Made by a program: the position numbers and the translations under genes. The notes beneath the pieces are model-generated. The model had not been told where the DNA came from. It searched no databases and saw only the letters and a program-made list of their open reading frames with translations. A stretch of 51,958 bases of DNA from Bacteroides fluxus YIT 12057 (GTDB taxonomy: Bacteria; Bacteroidota; Bacteroidia; Bacteroidales; Bacteroidaceae): positions 1 through 51,958 of the forward strand of contig NZ_GL882639.1 of the NCBI RefSeq assembly GCF_000195635.1, written 5' to 3'. Below, piece after piece: positions 24,245-33,414 of the stretch. The stretch's first letter is position 1, and every line of letters begins with the position of its first letter.

Positions 24245-25972
24245 TTAGTATCGGGAAACTTTTCCTCCTGTATATTGAATCCCCTTTTGGTCCAGCATTT
24301 CAAAGTCTTCCTTGCACATTCCTATATCGTCCAAAGAACGTGCTTCATTGTGGTCGTTCAGATATACCCTTTGCTTTTCAGTGAACAAGGCATTCACTAC
24401 AGATAAAGAATCATTCCGGTACGGCATTTCTATACCTCCCAGCTCCAACATGGTCTGGAAAAAGGAGCTGCTGGAAGAGATTTCTTTTTGCCGGTTACTT
24501 CGGGCGGCTTCAAGCAGAGCCGGATAGGTTTCTTTGTAGCTGTCCGACATCCAGACAAGGAAAGGCACATGTATCTGATAATATGAAGGCACCGGTGAGG
24601 CATGCAGGAAAAGATGCCTGTCGTCATCGAAGATGTCTTCTCCGTGGTCGGATGTATAAAGCATGGCTGCATCTATGCCCCGGTCTTGCAACAGGTGGAT
24701 TACGCGTGCCAGAAAGTTATCCGTATAGCGGACGGAATTGTCATACGCGTTCAGCAGGTTCTTTTTATACTTCACTTCAGCGTCTACAGGAGTATCCGGC
24801 AGGAAAAAAGCTTTGTCGGCCGGATAGCGTTCGCGGTAATTGAAGTGGGAACCGTAAGTGTGCAGAACAATGAACTGCTTGGATGCGCCTTTGTCCAACT
24901 CTGAAGCCACCCGTTTCAGCAGTTCGTCGTCAGAAGGATTATAGCCGGAATTTCCCGTATCTTCCTTGATGAAATCAAAGGTATCGGCCTCCTTGCCAAA
25001 AAAATCGATGAAGGAATGGTTGTATCGCTGATTGGAAAAAAAGGCCGTCCGATAACCGGCTTCTTTAAATGCCGTAATAATCCCCTTTTGATGATAGATG
25101 GAATCAAAATCATTGGCATTGACGGCAGAAAGCAACATCGGGACACTTTTATGAGTGGTGTTCGACTCTGTCAGTACATGGCCGAAAGCTGTCAAGCCTC
25201 CTACTTTCGACAGTTCCGGATTCGTCTCACGGCCGTAACCGTAGATAGACCAGTTGGCGGCACGGGAAGTCTCACCCACTACCATTATATAAGCTTCTTT
25301 CCTGTCCGCTGAATGAGTGGCTCTGGCATTGAATGTGAAGTCTTTCGAGGTTTCCCCGTAATTCTGTGTCCGGGCAGTCCGCTGGAAAGCAAGTGCAATA
25401 TTATAGCACACATTTGCCGGATAGAGATCTGATTTCAATTCATAGCGGTTGTCCAACCAAAAGGCTGAACCTAAAGATACGATACCGATAGCCAATGCAA
25501 TCCACGACCGTTTCCGTTCCCGACGGAGAAATGATTCGGGCAATTTCCGTTTCCGTATCATTGAGACCGTTGCCAGGACCAGTGCGGGTATATACAGCAC
25601 TACTACGAGAACGATGGCAGGTATCAGATTATCGAGCAACTCCAATGCCTCGCTCGAATTGGTCGTTACCAGATTCAGGAACATATCCACAGCAATAATG
25701 GATTGTCCGAAAAGATAAAGCAGCACTAACTGGAAAGCCCCGAAGAATAGGAACGGAAATAGAATCCAGAAAGTCCTGCCGCAGTTTCCCGACCGGGCCA
25801 TTACTGCATAATACACGGAGAACGGAAACAGCACATTGCTGATTTTTGCCACCAAAGACATCGGCTCCGTAAAACAAAGTACGATATTGGGTACTGTCAG
25901 AATGACCAGAAACAAATAGAACAGATGTTCCTGATTGCCCAACCAACCCTTTATGTTTTTAAAAAGCTTCAT
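24245..25972 (-). CDS. phosphoethanolamine transferase (EptA-like)
   Basis: This 575-residue inner-membrane enzyme should move phosphoethanolamine from phosphatidylethanolamine to lipid A or another envelope glycan. Five hydrophobic segments (about residues 17-170) precede a periplasmic sulfatase-fold domain. MVVGETSRAANWSIYGYGR contains a metal-binding Glu; ESNTTHKSVPMLLS holds the likely nucleophile Thr272 or Thr273; YTSDHGED and HLFLHASPV supply the Asp/His ligands. An upstream ATG at 26008 exists, but the start at 25972 gives the usual short cytoplasmic N-terminus. It still overlaps the upstream barrel gene by 14 nt, implying coupling. Confidence 0.9.
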   Translation of the reverse strand: MKLFKNIKGWLGNQEHLFYLFLVILTVPNIVLCFTEPMSLVAKISNVLFPFSVYYAVMARSGNCGRTFWILFPFLFFGAFQLVLLYLFGQSIIAVDMFLNLVTTNSSEALELLDNLIPAIVLVVVLYIPALVLATVSMIRKRKLPESFLRRERKRSWIALAIGIVSLGSAFWLDNRYELKSDLYPANVCYNIALAFQRTARTQNYGETSKDFTFNARATHSADRKEAYIMVVGETSRAANWSIYGYGRETNPELSKVGGLTAFGHVLTESNTTHKSVPMLLSAVNANDFDSIYHQKGIITAFKEAGYRTAFFSNQRYNHSFIDFFGKEADTFDFIKEDTGNSGYNPSDDELLKRVASELDKGASKQFIVLHTYGSHFNYRERYPADKAFFLPDTPVDAEVKYKKNLLNAYDNSVRYTDNFLARVIHLLQDRGIDAAMLYTSDHGEDIFDDDRHLFLHASPVPSYYQIHVPFLVWMSDSYKETYPALLEAARSNRQKEISSSSSFFQTMLELGGIEMPYRNDSLSVVNALFTEKQRVYLNDHNEARSLDDIGMCKEDFEMLDQKGIQYTGGKVSRY

Positions 25973-27152
25973 TGATATTGAATATAAATCCTGTTTGATG
26001 TTTGCCAAATCCTAAGTCCAGACGCACGTTCACTCTTTTCTTGAACTCCCAACGATAACCGAATCCATAGTTGGGGAGAATGTGTTTGGTGTCAAACGCC
26101 GAAAAATCCGGGAATACGGTTCCCGCCCCTACCCATACGGCCACTCCATTCCGCTTCCATACATGCTGGCGCAGTTCCAGCTGGATATCCATCGCACATT
26201 TATCGCGATAACGTCCTTCGTAATAGCCACGCATGGAATAAGAGCTGCCCAATGTCGCCATCAGCCCCCAGGGAGGATTGCCGTAGTTCAATAAGGTATG
26301 AAACTGGCCTGCCAGCACCCCTCCTTTCCAGACCGGATGATAATAGCTGGTCGTTAACTCCGTACTGCTGAAAGCATATCTGTTTCCCATAAAAGCAGGG
26401 CTGAAACGCTGGTCTATCCTCAAGTAATATCCTCGGTAGGCATTGGTCAAGAAGTCGCGTGAATCATACAGCAGAGAAAATCCCAGGCTGATGTTGGCAG
26501 TCCTTGCCTTCATGCCTCCCCACAATTCCGGCTTCTCAAAGTCGTGCCCGTTTATATAATCGAACACAGCCATCGGGCCGATATAGAAATTCCTTGCCAT
26601 TCTGAACATGAAATCTACCTTTACCTGCGCCTGAAAACGGTCATACTCACTTTCATTGTCATCATCGGCACCCATATCATATCCTTTTCCCCAGTAAAGG
26701 CTTGGAAAAGAATAGAAATACAGGTTATAGTTCAAACGGTATTTATCTTGCGGAAAGAGATGGTTTCCCCGCACTCCCAATAGATAAAACCCTACCGTGG
26801 AAATATCTCCATACAGAGATACATTAGACGGCGGAAGCAAGGTGTCGTTGCGGTCTGTCCGGTAAAGTCCGGCAGCTACCAACCCTAGTCCCAACTTGGT
26901 GTCACTCGAATAATGCGGCCCTCCTATGATGCTGAAATCAAATTTCTTATTTTGCTTTTCCTTATTGGCATCATTGAAATAATCAAGGAATTTCTTGAAG
27001 AAGCTACGCTTTGCAGGAAGCGAATCCGTAACCGGCACAGATACGGAATCCGCCGGAATATCAACTTCCGCAGAGGCCGTTTGTGCATGGACAGCAGTTT
27101 CTGTTATCAGCAACAACCCTGTCAATATACATTTCGTTAGTTTAGTGTTCAT
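25959..27152 (-). CDS. Omp85-superfamily outer-membrane barrel without POTRA domains
   Basis: This 397-residue protein has a Sec signal (about 1-23), a linker of about 45 residues, and a barrel from about residue 70 starting FDFSIIGGPHYSSDTKLGLG. SYSMRGYYEGRYRDK resembles the VRGY/F motif of Omp85 loop 6, and the C-terminus GKHQTGFIFNINEAF ends in Phe. No POTRA repeats fit between signal and barrel, unlike BamA or TamA. It is first in an operon with the phosphoethanolamine transferase, with a promoter at 27176-27207. A role in envelope lipid or protein handling is inferred only from this context. Confidence 0.8.
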   Translation of the reverse strand: MNTKLTKCILTGLLLITETAVHAQTASAEVDIPADSVSVPVTDSLPAKRSFFKKFLDYFNDANKEKQNKKFDFSIIGGPHYSSDTKLGLGLVAAGLYRTDRNDTLLPPSNVSLYGDISTVGFYLLGVRGNHLFPQDKYRLNYNLYFYSFPSLYWGKGYDMGADDDNESEYDRFQAQVKVDFMFRMARNFYIGPMAVFDYINGHDFEKPELWGGMKARTANISLGFSLLYDSRDFLTNAYRGYYLRIDQRFSPAFMGNRYAFSSTELTTSYYHPVWKGGVLAGQFHTLLNYGNPPWGLMATLGSSYSMRGYYEGRYRDKCAMDIQLELRQHVWKRNGVAVWVGAGTVFPDFSAFDTKHILPNYGFGYRWEFKKRVNVRLDLGFGKHQTGFIFNINEAF

Positions 27153-27175
27153 CTGCCAATAGGAAACTTCAAGGG

Positions 27176-27207
27176 CAAAGTTAGTTTTTTGTTATCCTTA
27201 TTACAAC
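27176..27207 (-). promoter_or_regulatory. promoter of the Omp85-like/phosphoethanolamine transferase operon
   Basis: Minus-strand GTTG (27204-27207), 20 nt, TAACTTTG (27176-27183). Confidence 0.6.
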
Positions 27208-27359
27208 AACGTTACCGGTGTTTTTGTTTCCTTTTTATCTGTTTTAGTGGTCCATTTTGTCTTTCTGCAAAAGTTCACTCTTTTTAACCCGGTCATTCAT
27301 AGAACATTCCGCCATTTGTAGTGTTTCTTTATATACAAAGAACAACATGATATTTGATT

Positions 27360-28643
27360 ATGAAAACAGCAATGGACATTCCCGCCAAAGAGGGGCGGAA
27401 ACGGGTGGTTATCGCAGGTGGTGGTTTTGGCGGACTGAAGCTGGCACGTAAATTGAAAAGCAATAAGTTCCAGATTGTTTTACTGGATAAAAACAATCAC
27501 CATATTTTCCAGCCTTTACTCTACCAAGTAGCTACGGCAGGTATCGAGCCGAGTGCCATCTCTTTTCCGTTCCGGAAGATATTTAAGAAAAGAGAACATT
27601 TTCATATACGCATCTGCGAAGCGCAACGTGTCATTCCGGAAAATAATCTTTTAGAGACTTCGATCGGTACATTGGCCTACGATTATCTGGTCATTTCCAC
27701 CGGATGTGACACGAACTATTTCGGCAACGCCTCTATGGCCAGGCAGACCATGGCTTTGAAAAATACTTCGGAGGCCCTGTTCAACCGGAACCAGATACTG
27801 GACAGTTTCGAGCAGGCACAGAATACCGGCAACGAGGAGGAACGGAAACGGCTGATGACCTTTGCCATTGTAGGGGGCGGCGCCACGGGTATCGAACTGG
27901 CGGGTGCCCTGGCTGAAATGAGAAAATTTGTACTGCCGCAAGATTTTCCGGACCTGGACATCAACGAAATGAGGATTATTCTGATAGATGCCTCTCCCCG
28001 CCTTCTATCCGCCTTTTCGGATGCCTCTTCCCGAGATGTGGAAGACTATCTGCACAAAAGGAATGTGGAAATAAGATTGAACGCACGCGTGGTCAGTTAT
28101 GAAAACAATGAGCTGGTGCTGAGTGACGGAACCATAGAGACAAAAAATGTATTCTGGGTGGCCGGTGTAAAAGCAAACAGCATTCAAGGGTTGCCGGCAG
28201 AGGCTTACGGGCCGGGAAACCGGCTGAAAGTGGACAGTTACAACCGACTGGTTGATTTTCCAGACATCTTTGCCATCGGAGATACGGCTCTCATGGTTTC
28301 TTCCGAGTACCCTAAGGGGCATCCTCAAGTGGTGCAGCCCGCCATCCAGCAGGCCCGGAATCTTATATATAATTTACACCGAATGCAGGAAGGCCTTCCT
28401 TTGCGTCCTTTCATTTACCGCAATAAAGGTTCCATGGCAACTATCGGACGCAATCATGCGGTCGTCGAGCTGGAGAAACTCCGTTTCGGCGGTTTCCCCG
28501 CATGGGCTGTATGGCTGTTTATCCATCTGATGAGCATTGTAGGAGTAAAAAACCGTCTATTCATCTTTATCGACTGGATGTGGAGCTATTTCACTTACGA
28601 CCCGTCTTTGCGGATTATTATCAAACCGTTGAAGAGGGAGTAA
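27360..28643 (+). CDS. ndh: type II NADH dehydrogenase (NDH-2)
   Basis: The 427-residue flavoprotein oxidises NADH and reduces quinone at the inner face of the membrane without pumping protons. The FAD site VVIAGGGFGGLKLARKL is near residues 16-32, and the NAD site AIVGGGATGIELAGALAEM near 170-188. FAIGDTA is the second FAD contact, and VVQPAIQQA is typical of the family. The C-terminal WAVWLFIHLMSIVGVKNR and WMWSYFTYD form the amphipathic membrane anchor. The ATG at 27360 is preferred over the TTG at 27354. The DoxX gene follows after 49 nt and is probably co-transcribed. Confidence 0.93.
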   Translation: MKTAMDIPAKEGRKRVVIAGGGFGGLKLARKLKSNKFQIVLLDKNNHHIFQPLLYQVATAGIEPSAISFPFRKIFKKREHFHIRICEAQRVIPENNLLETSIGTLAYDYLVISTGCDTNYFGNASMARQTMALKNTSEALFNRNQILDSFEQAQNTGNEEERKRLMTFAIVGGGATGIELAGALAEMRKFVLPQDFPDLDINEMRIILIDASPRLLSAFSDASSRDVEDYLHKRNVEIRLNARVVSYENNELVLSDGTIETKNVFWVAGVKANSIQGLPAEAYGPGNRLKVDSYNRLVDFPDIFAIGDTALMVSSEYPKGHPQVVQPAIQQARNLIYNLHRMQEGLPLRPFIYRNKGSMATIGRNHAVVELEKLRFGGFPAWAVWLFIHLMSIVGVKNRLFIFIDWMWSYFTYDPSLRIIIKPLKRE

Positions 28644-28692
28644 ACATTATTCATTAATGATTGTTATAGTCCATATACGAACTTAAAAACGG

Positions 28693-29136
28693 ATGAATAT
28701 GTTTAAACGACTTTTATTTCCTTCCAGACCGGACGGAACGGCAGCATCTGCCATATTGTTGATTGTAAGAATTGTATTTGGTTTATTATTGATGAACCAC
28801 GGTATAGAGAAGTGGTCCAATTACCAGGAATTGTCCGCAGTATTTCCCGACCCGTTGGGCATAGGCAGTCCTTTGTCCTTAGGACTGGCCATCTTTGGTG
28901 AACTGGCCTGTTCCATGGCATTTATCATAGGCTTCCTGTACCGTCTGGCCATGATACCGATGATTTTCACGATGATGGTCGCATTCTTTGTGATTCACGG
29001 CAATGATCCGTTTGCCGCCAAGGAACTTGCTTTCATTTACTTGGTGGTATTCGTGCTGATGTATATCATTGGCCCGGGAAAATTTGCCGTCGATCACTGG
29101 ATAGGAAAAGCCTTTTCACAAAAGGCTGGCAGATAA
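28693..29136 (+). CDS. DoxX family membrane protein
   Basis: This 147-residue integral membrane protein has four hydrophobic segments and the DoxX pattern: LLIVRIVFGLLLMNHGIEKW near residue 22, GLAIFGELACSMAFIIGF, MIFTMMVAFFVIHG and the last helix LAFIYLVVFVLMYIIGPGKFAVD. DoxX-like proteins have been linked to quinol oxidases and to oxidative-stress functions, though their reaction is not settled. Its position right after NDH-2 suggests a link to quinone metabolism. Alternative start ATG at 28699 is possible. Confidence 0.88.
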   Translation: MNMFKRLLFPSRPDGTAASAILLIVRIVFGLLLMNHGIEKWSNYQELSAVFPDPLGIGSPLSLGLAIFGELACSMAFIIGFLYRLAMIPMIFTMMVAFFVIHGNDPFAAKELAFIYLVVFVLMYIIGPGKFAVDHWIGKAFSQKAGR

Positions 29137-29198
29137 CTTATTTGGTTTTACGGATTATAGTTTTTAAAGCCAAAATTATATTTTTCATTAAAAAAGCC

Positions 29199-29206
29199 TA
29201 TATTTG
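29199..29206 (+). promoter_or_regulatory. -7 box of the DUF3332 lipoprotein gene
   Basis: TATATTTG, 64 nt before the ATG at 29271. A weak T-rich -33 precedes it. Confidence 0.5.
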
Positions 29207-29270
29207 CAGATACTTAAAATGGCCTATCAGGCTAAACTTATTAAACACTGTAAAATAAAAAGAGCAAATT

Positions 29271-29825
29271 ATGAAAAAATTAAATTTGAAAATGGCTGCA
29301 ACTGTAATGATTTGTGGTACATTTCTTTTCAGTTCCTGTATTGGTTCTTTCGGATTGCACAGCAAGTTGGTAAACTGGAATCAAAGTATCGGCACTAAGT
29401 TTGTCAATGAACTTGTATATCTGGCATTCAATATTATTCCTGTATATGGCGTATGCTATTTGGCTGATGCCTTGGTCATCAACTCCATTGAATTCTGGAG
29501 CGGCAGTAATCCGATGGCCAGCGTGGGCGACGTCAAAAAGGTAAAAGGTGAAAATGGCAACTACCTGGTAGAGACACTTGAGAATGGCTATTCCATTACA
29601 AAAGAAGGCGAAACAGCTTCTATGGAGCTGATTTATAATAAGGAATTGAATACCTGGAATGTGGTAGCCGATGGTGTCAGCACAGAATTGCTGCAAATGA
29701 ACAATGACGGTACCGCACAGATGACTTTGCCGAACGGTGAGGAAATGACCGTTACTCTGGATGCCCAGGGTGTGGCTGCTGCCCGTCAGGCTACAATGGT
29801 TAACTGCTACTACGCTCTTAATTAA
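29271..29825 (+). CDS. DUF3332 family lipoprotein
   Basis: The 184-residue protein has a lipoprotein signal ending FLFSSC with Cys23 as the lipidation site, then the typical IGSFGLHSKLVNWNQ and a hydrophobic stretch LVYLAFNIIPVYGVCYLAD that could enter the membrane, followed by NSIEFWSGSNP. The C-terminal half is a soluble, Glu- and Thr-rich beta region. The family DUF3332 is widespread in Bacteroidota and has no known function. It has its own promoter. The next gene converges on it with only 3 nt between the two stop codons. Confidence 0.85.
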   Translation: MKKLNLKMAATVMICGTFLFSSCIGSFGLHSKLVNWNQSIGTKFVNELVYLAFNIIPVYGVCYLADALVINSIEFWSGSNPMASVGDVKKVKGENGNYLVETLENGYSITKEGETASMELIYNKELNTWNVVADGVSTELLQMNNDGTAQMTLPNGEEMTVTLDAQGVAAARQATMVNCYYALN

Positions 29826-29828
29826 TTG

Positions 29829-32144
29829 TCAGAAAGGATATCCCACTGCAAAGTGGAATGCGAAATCACGACCGAAATCCGGATGAAAGACCGGATATCG
29901 GTCTTTTCCTTTTTTATAGACCGGGTTGATGGCCTTCATGCCTCCGTCAAAACGGAGTACAAAGAAATCCAAATCCATACGCAGCCCTAAACCGTAGGCT
30001 ACGGCAATCTGTTTGTAGAATTCATTGAACTTGAATTTTCCTCCCGGCTGGTCCTTATAATCACGCAATGTCCAGATATTGCCGGCATCCACGAAAACAG
30101 CTCCTCTGAATTTCCAGAACAAACGTGTACGGTATTCTATGCTCATATCCAGTTTGATGTCTCCGGACTGGTTCAGGAAGTTGTCGTCACCGGGGAAAGA
30201 GCCCGGTCCCAAATCACGGACCGACCAACCGCGCACGCTGTTGGCACCTCCCGAGAAGTAACGTTTTTCGAAAGGTATGATGGTGGCGTTGCCATAAGGA
30301 ACGGCGATGCCCGCACCGAAATGGAATGCCAGCGAATTGCGGTTGTCAATGACTATGTTTTTGGCGAAATCAAAATCTCCTTTCAGATACTGTGCAAAAG
30401 GTATGCTTAATAAGGTATATTCCCCGTTGTCGTTTTTCTTCATGCGGCCCATCTTGGCTACGGCATAAAGGAGATTTCCGGCAGACTCGAAATTAACGCG
30501 GATCGTGTATGAATTACCCATAACAGCATTGTTCATCAACGCCTGGCCGGTACTGTTGTAGGTATAACTGTATCCGGTACGGACAATCAGACGGTCATCG
30601 TAATTGTACTGCAGAATGTAATTCTCGTCTTTTTCCAGATAATTTTCTTTGAACGTCGGATCTATCCAGGGCATATACAGGTAGTTGATGTCCAGCAAGT
30701 CTATGCGGTGTTGTGAGCGTTGGCGCTGCACTCCCCATTTATAGCTCCAGCCCGCCGATGCCACGATACGTGTAAACTCCGGACGCATCTGGTAACTGTA
30801 TTGCAGCCCGAACTCCGTAGTAGCCCGTATCCTCCGTTTGAAATCGTTGGAGAGGAACGGGAACATGAAGCGCGGGAAGTTGATGGTAGTCTCCGCTCCA
30901 AGCTCGGTATAATTCTGGTTGTGTGCCCCACTGCCCTGCAAGCCTGACACAGCCTCGTATGCACCGCGCAATTTGATCATGAATGCCTCGGAGCCCTTGA
31001 ACAGGTTACGATGTTGAAACGCCACCGATGCCGCAGCTCCCAAATCGCCCGCCGAATTTGTTCCTTCCACCTCAAAAGAGATGGACTGGTGCTTGCTTTT
31101 GGTCAAGAGTACATAAGCATTCAGCTTGGCGCTGTCTCCTTGCTGTGTCTCGAAAAAACGGATATTGGTATATTTCAATGCCTGCAGGCGGCCGAAGTTG
31201 GAATAGGTACGCTGCACATCCTGCTCATTGAACAAACTTCCCGGAGTAATCCGCAAATTATTTGTCAACACCTTGGGACGCAGATACAGCTTGTCCTTAT
31301 AATATATGGGGAACCCTCTGTAGTGCAGGGAATCGTTTACCTCTACACTGCTCAGGGCAGATGACTCCAATACATTATAATCCGTAATAAAGTTCACCTT
31401 ATTGATAGTGTACTGGCGATGGTTCTGCGTCTTTTCCTCATTAGGCAGACGGTAGGGAGACAAGTGCAAGGTCAAATCTACCAGATAAGTGTTTCGTACG
31501 GTATCCGCTGTGTATGAGATATAGTCCTTATTGAATTTATAATATCCGTTCTGCAAAAGATGGCTGGTGATACGCTGCCGTTCCGAATCCAGTGTATTGA
31601 CATCAAAGTACATCCCTTCGGACAAAAGAGTGGATGCAGAATCCTGCCGCAGATACTCTTCGATTTTACTGTCTCGGATATCATATTTCAGTGTACGCAC
31701 TTTATATGGCTTTCCTGCAGTGACTTTGTAAGTCAGTTTCATTTTCTTCTTTCTGACCTGCCGCACCGGCTCCACCATGGCACCCATATATCCCATGTTC
31801 TGTACGGCTTTCGTCATCTCTTCACTGGTACGGCCGGTCTCCGTTTCACTATAGATGACGGGGGCATCCCCCAACCTGCGTAAAGTACGGTTGATCCAAC
31901 GTGTGGAGTCGCGCCCGGACCAGTTGTAAACATACAACTGGGTTTTTATCAGACTGAACCATTTCGAATTGGGATTCTGACGGACATAGACCGACAGGCT
32001 GGAGGGCTTGATCTCTTTATTATCCGTCTGTATGCGCACCTCATCCAACAGATACGCACCATCCGGCACATATTTGGTGGAAGAACAAGAAGCCAACAAA
32101 AATATAACAGTAGCATATATCGCGTAACGAAAGCCTTTCTTCAT
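29829..32144 (-). CDS. tamL: TamL, translocation and assembly module lipoprotein (BamA/TamA-like)
   Basis: The 771-residue protein starts with the lipoprotein signal FLLASCSS (Cys20), unusual for an Omp85 protein and characteristic of Bacteroidota TamL. YVPDGAYLLDEVRIQTDN begins the periplasmic POTRA-like region (to about residue 380). The beta-barrel follows, with RYFSGGANSVRGWSVRDLGPG as the VRGW loop-6 motif and a C-terminal FAFHFAVGYPF. It should act with a TamB-like protein in outer-membrane lipid transport or protein assembly; tamB is not in the window. A TATATTTG box lies at 32175-32182. Confidence 0.9.
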   Translation of the reverse strand: MKKGFRYAIYATVIFLLASCSSTKYVPDGAYLLDEVRIQTDNKEIKPSSLSVYVRQNPNSKWFSLIKTQLYVYNWSGRDSTRWINRTLRRLGDAPVIYSETETGRTSEEMTKAVQNMGYMGAMVEPVRQVRKKKMKLTYKVTAGKPYKVRTLKYDIRDSKIEEYLRQDSASTLLSEGMYFDVNTLDSERQRITSHLLQNGYYKFNKDYISYTADTVRNTYLVDLTLHLSPYRLPNEEKTQNHRQYTINKVNFITDYNVLESSALSSVEVNDSLHYRGFPIYYKDKLYLRPKVLTNNLRITPGSLFNEQDVQRTYSNFGRLQALKYTNIRFFETQQGDSAKLNAYVLLTKSKHQSISFEVEGTNSAGDLGAAASVAFQHRNLFKGSEAFMIKLRGAYEAVSGLQGSGAHNQNYTELGAETTINFPRFMFPFLSNDFKRRIRATTEFGLQYSYQMRPEFTRIVASAGWSYKWGVQRQRSQHRIDLLDINYLYMPWIDPTFKENYLEKDENYILQYNYDDRLIVRTGYSYTYNSTGQALMNNAVMGNSYTIRVNFESAGNLLYAVAKMGRMKKNDNGEYTLLSIPFAQYLKGDFDFAKNIVIDNRNSLAFHFGAGIAVPYGNATIIPFEKRYFSGGANSVRGWSVRDLGPGSFPGDDNFLNQSGDIKLDMSIEYRTRLFWKFRGAVFVDAGNIWTLRDYKDQPGGKFKFNEFYKQIAVAYGLGLRMDLDFFVLRFDGGMKAINPVYKKGKDRYPVFHPDFGRDFAFHFAVGYPF

Positions 32145-32174
32145 ATCGAATCATTTATTGCGCATAAACAGTTA

Positions 32175-32182
32175 CAAATATA
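32175..32182 (-). promoter_or_regulatory. -7 box of tamL
   Basis: Minus-strand TATATTTG, about 30 nt upstream of the ATG. The -33 match is poor (TTTC). Confidence 0.45.
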
Positions 32183-32310
32183 CTCGTATTTTTTTGTTCC
32201 CGAAAAAAGAAAGCATTTTGATTTGCTCTCTTTGGTACTTTTATTCTCCTGCCTGCAAAATATTAAATATTTCTTCTGCAAACTCTGTCGGTTATATAGA
32301 AATAATCATG

Positions 32311-32318
32311 TATTTTTG
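32311..32318 (+). promoter_or_regulatory. -7 box of the TrmH-family methyltransferase gene
   Basis: TATTTTTG, 22 nt before the ATG; no TTTG at -33. Confidence 0.4.
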
Positions 32319-32340
32319 TCAAGTGTAACAAGTTTATCCT

Positions 32341-33102
32341 ATGGCATTAAGTAAAAACCGGATTAAATATATCCACTCGCTGGAATTGAAGAAAAACAGG
32401 AAAGCAGACAAAGTATTTCTGGCAGAAGGTCCTAAACTGGTAGGCGACCTGTTAGGACATTTTCCCTGCTGTTTCCTTGTCGCAACCTCCGAATGGCTTT
32501 CCCAAAACCATCATTTACCCTTGACGGATGTGACGGAGGTTTCAGAAGAGGAACTTTCCCGTGCCAGCCTGCTGAAAACGCCCCAACAAGTATTAGCCGT
32601 CTTCAAGCAACCTGAAGACGAAACGGATGCATCCGTTATCGGCCGTTCCTTATGTCTTGCCTTGGACGATGTACAAGATCCCGGTAATCTGGGAACCATC
32701 ATCCGCCTTGCCGACTGGTTCGGGATAGAGCATATCTTCTGCTCCCCCAATACGGTGGATGCATACAACCCCAAAACCGTACAGGCCACTATGGGAGGCA
32801 TTGCACGTGTCAAGCTCCACTATACTCCCCTGCCCGCACTGATAGGCTCGCTGACTGACATTCCCGTTTACGGTACCTTCCTCGACGGGGAAAATATATA
32901 CGGACAGCCTTTGTCGGAAAACGGGCTGATTGTGATGGGAAATGAAGGGAATGGCATCGGAGAAGAAGTAAGGCAACTCATCAACCGTAAACTATATATT
33001 CCCAACTATCCAGCAAACCGAGAAACCTCCGAATCTCTGAACGTAGCCATCGCTACCGCAGTCGTCTGTGCCGAGTTCCGGCGACAGGCCGCATCGTTGT
33101 AA
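32341..33102 (+). CDS. TrmH/SpoU-family RNA 2'-O-methyltransferase
   Basis: This 253-residue SPOUT enzyme should methylate a ribose 2'-OH in rRNA or tRNA using S-adenosylmethionine. The N-terminal substrate-binding region begins SKNRIKYIHSLELKKNRK. The three SPOUT motifs are clear: motif 1 DPGNLGTIIRLADWFG, motif 2 IVMGNEGNGIGEE and motif 3 IPNYPANRETSESLNVAIA, which form the knotted cofactor site. The layout resembles RlmB/TsnR-type rRNA methyltransferases, but the target nucleotide is not determined. Its last 50 nt overlap the convergent small gene at 33053-33412. Confidence 0.9.
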   Translation: MALSKNRIKYIHSLELKKNRKADKVFLAEGPKLVGDLLGHFPCCFLVATSEWLSQNHHLPLTDVTEVSEEELSRASLLKTPQQVLAVFKQPEDETDASVIGRSLCLALDDVQDPGNLGTIIRLADWFGIEHIFCSPNTVDAYNPKTVQATMGGIARVKLHYTPLPALIGSLTDIPVYGTFLDGENIYGQPLSENGLIVMGNEGNGIGEEVRQLINRKLYIPNYPANRETSESLNVAIATAVVCAEFRRQAASL

Positions 33103-33412
33103 AGTTAAAGGGAAACAATAGATAAGGAATAAAAGAAACAGGCTTCCCTTTCTCCTTTTCAAGGATATATGATAAATTTCCGGAAACCGGCGACAATATA
33201 AGGGAAGTATCGAAATACGGCTCATACGAAGTTATATCCGGCCGGATATCTTCATCAAGCAGCAGGATGACACCCGGCAGCCACTCGGTATTTTCCACTT
33301 CTTCCGACAGGGGGAATATACGGACCGCATGTCCTCCTTCCATCTCAACGGCAAACTGCCTCAAATAGCCATATCCTGGAAGAAACAGGAAATGAGAAGC
33401 ATAGCGTTTCAT
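33053..33412 (-). CDS. conserved hypothetical protein, last gene of the ileS operon
   Basis: This 119-residue protein starts only 2 nt after the DUF4296 gene stop and has a coherent, non-shadow composition: MKRYASHFLFLPGYGYLRQ, VRIFPLSEEVENTEWLPGVILLL and a C-terminal SFIPYLLFPFNFTTMRPVAGTR. No signal peptide, membrane segment or known motif is evident, so it is probably cytoplasmic. I do not recognise a characterised family. The 3' part overlaps the convergent methyltransferase gene by 50 nt. The operon position is the main support for it being real. Confidence 0.7.
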   Translation of the reverse strand: MKRYASHFLFLPGYGYLRQFAVEMEGGHAVRIFPLSEEVENTEWLPGVILLLDEDIRPDITSYEPYFDTSLILSPVSGNLSYILEKEKGKPVSFIPYLLFPFNFTTMRPVAGTRHRRLR

Positions 33413-33414
33413 TA

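Noticed and set aside
24060..24248. Small open frame of 53-62 codons between DUF1893 and the transferase
   Set aside because: It starts at TTG or an internal ATG, has no promoter, and coincides with nested inverted repeats; kept only as a structured region.
29204..29398. 64-codon plus-strand frame overlapping the DUF3332 start
   Set aside because: Out of frame with the lipoprotein signal, which explains the region fully.
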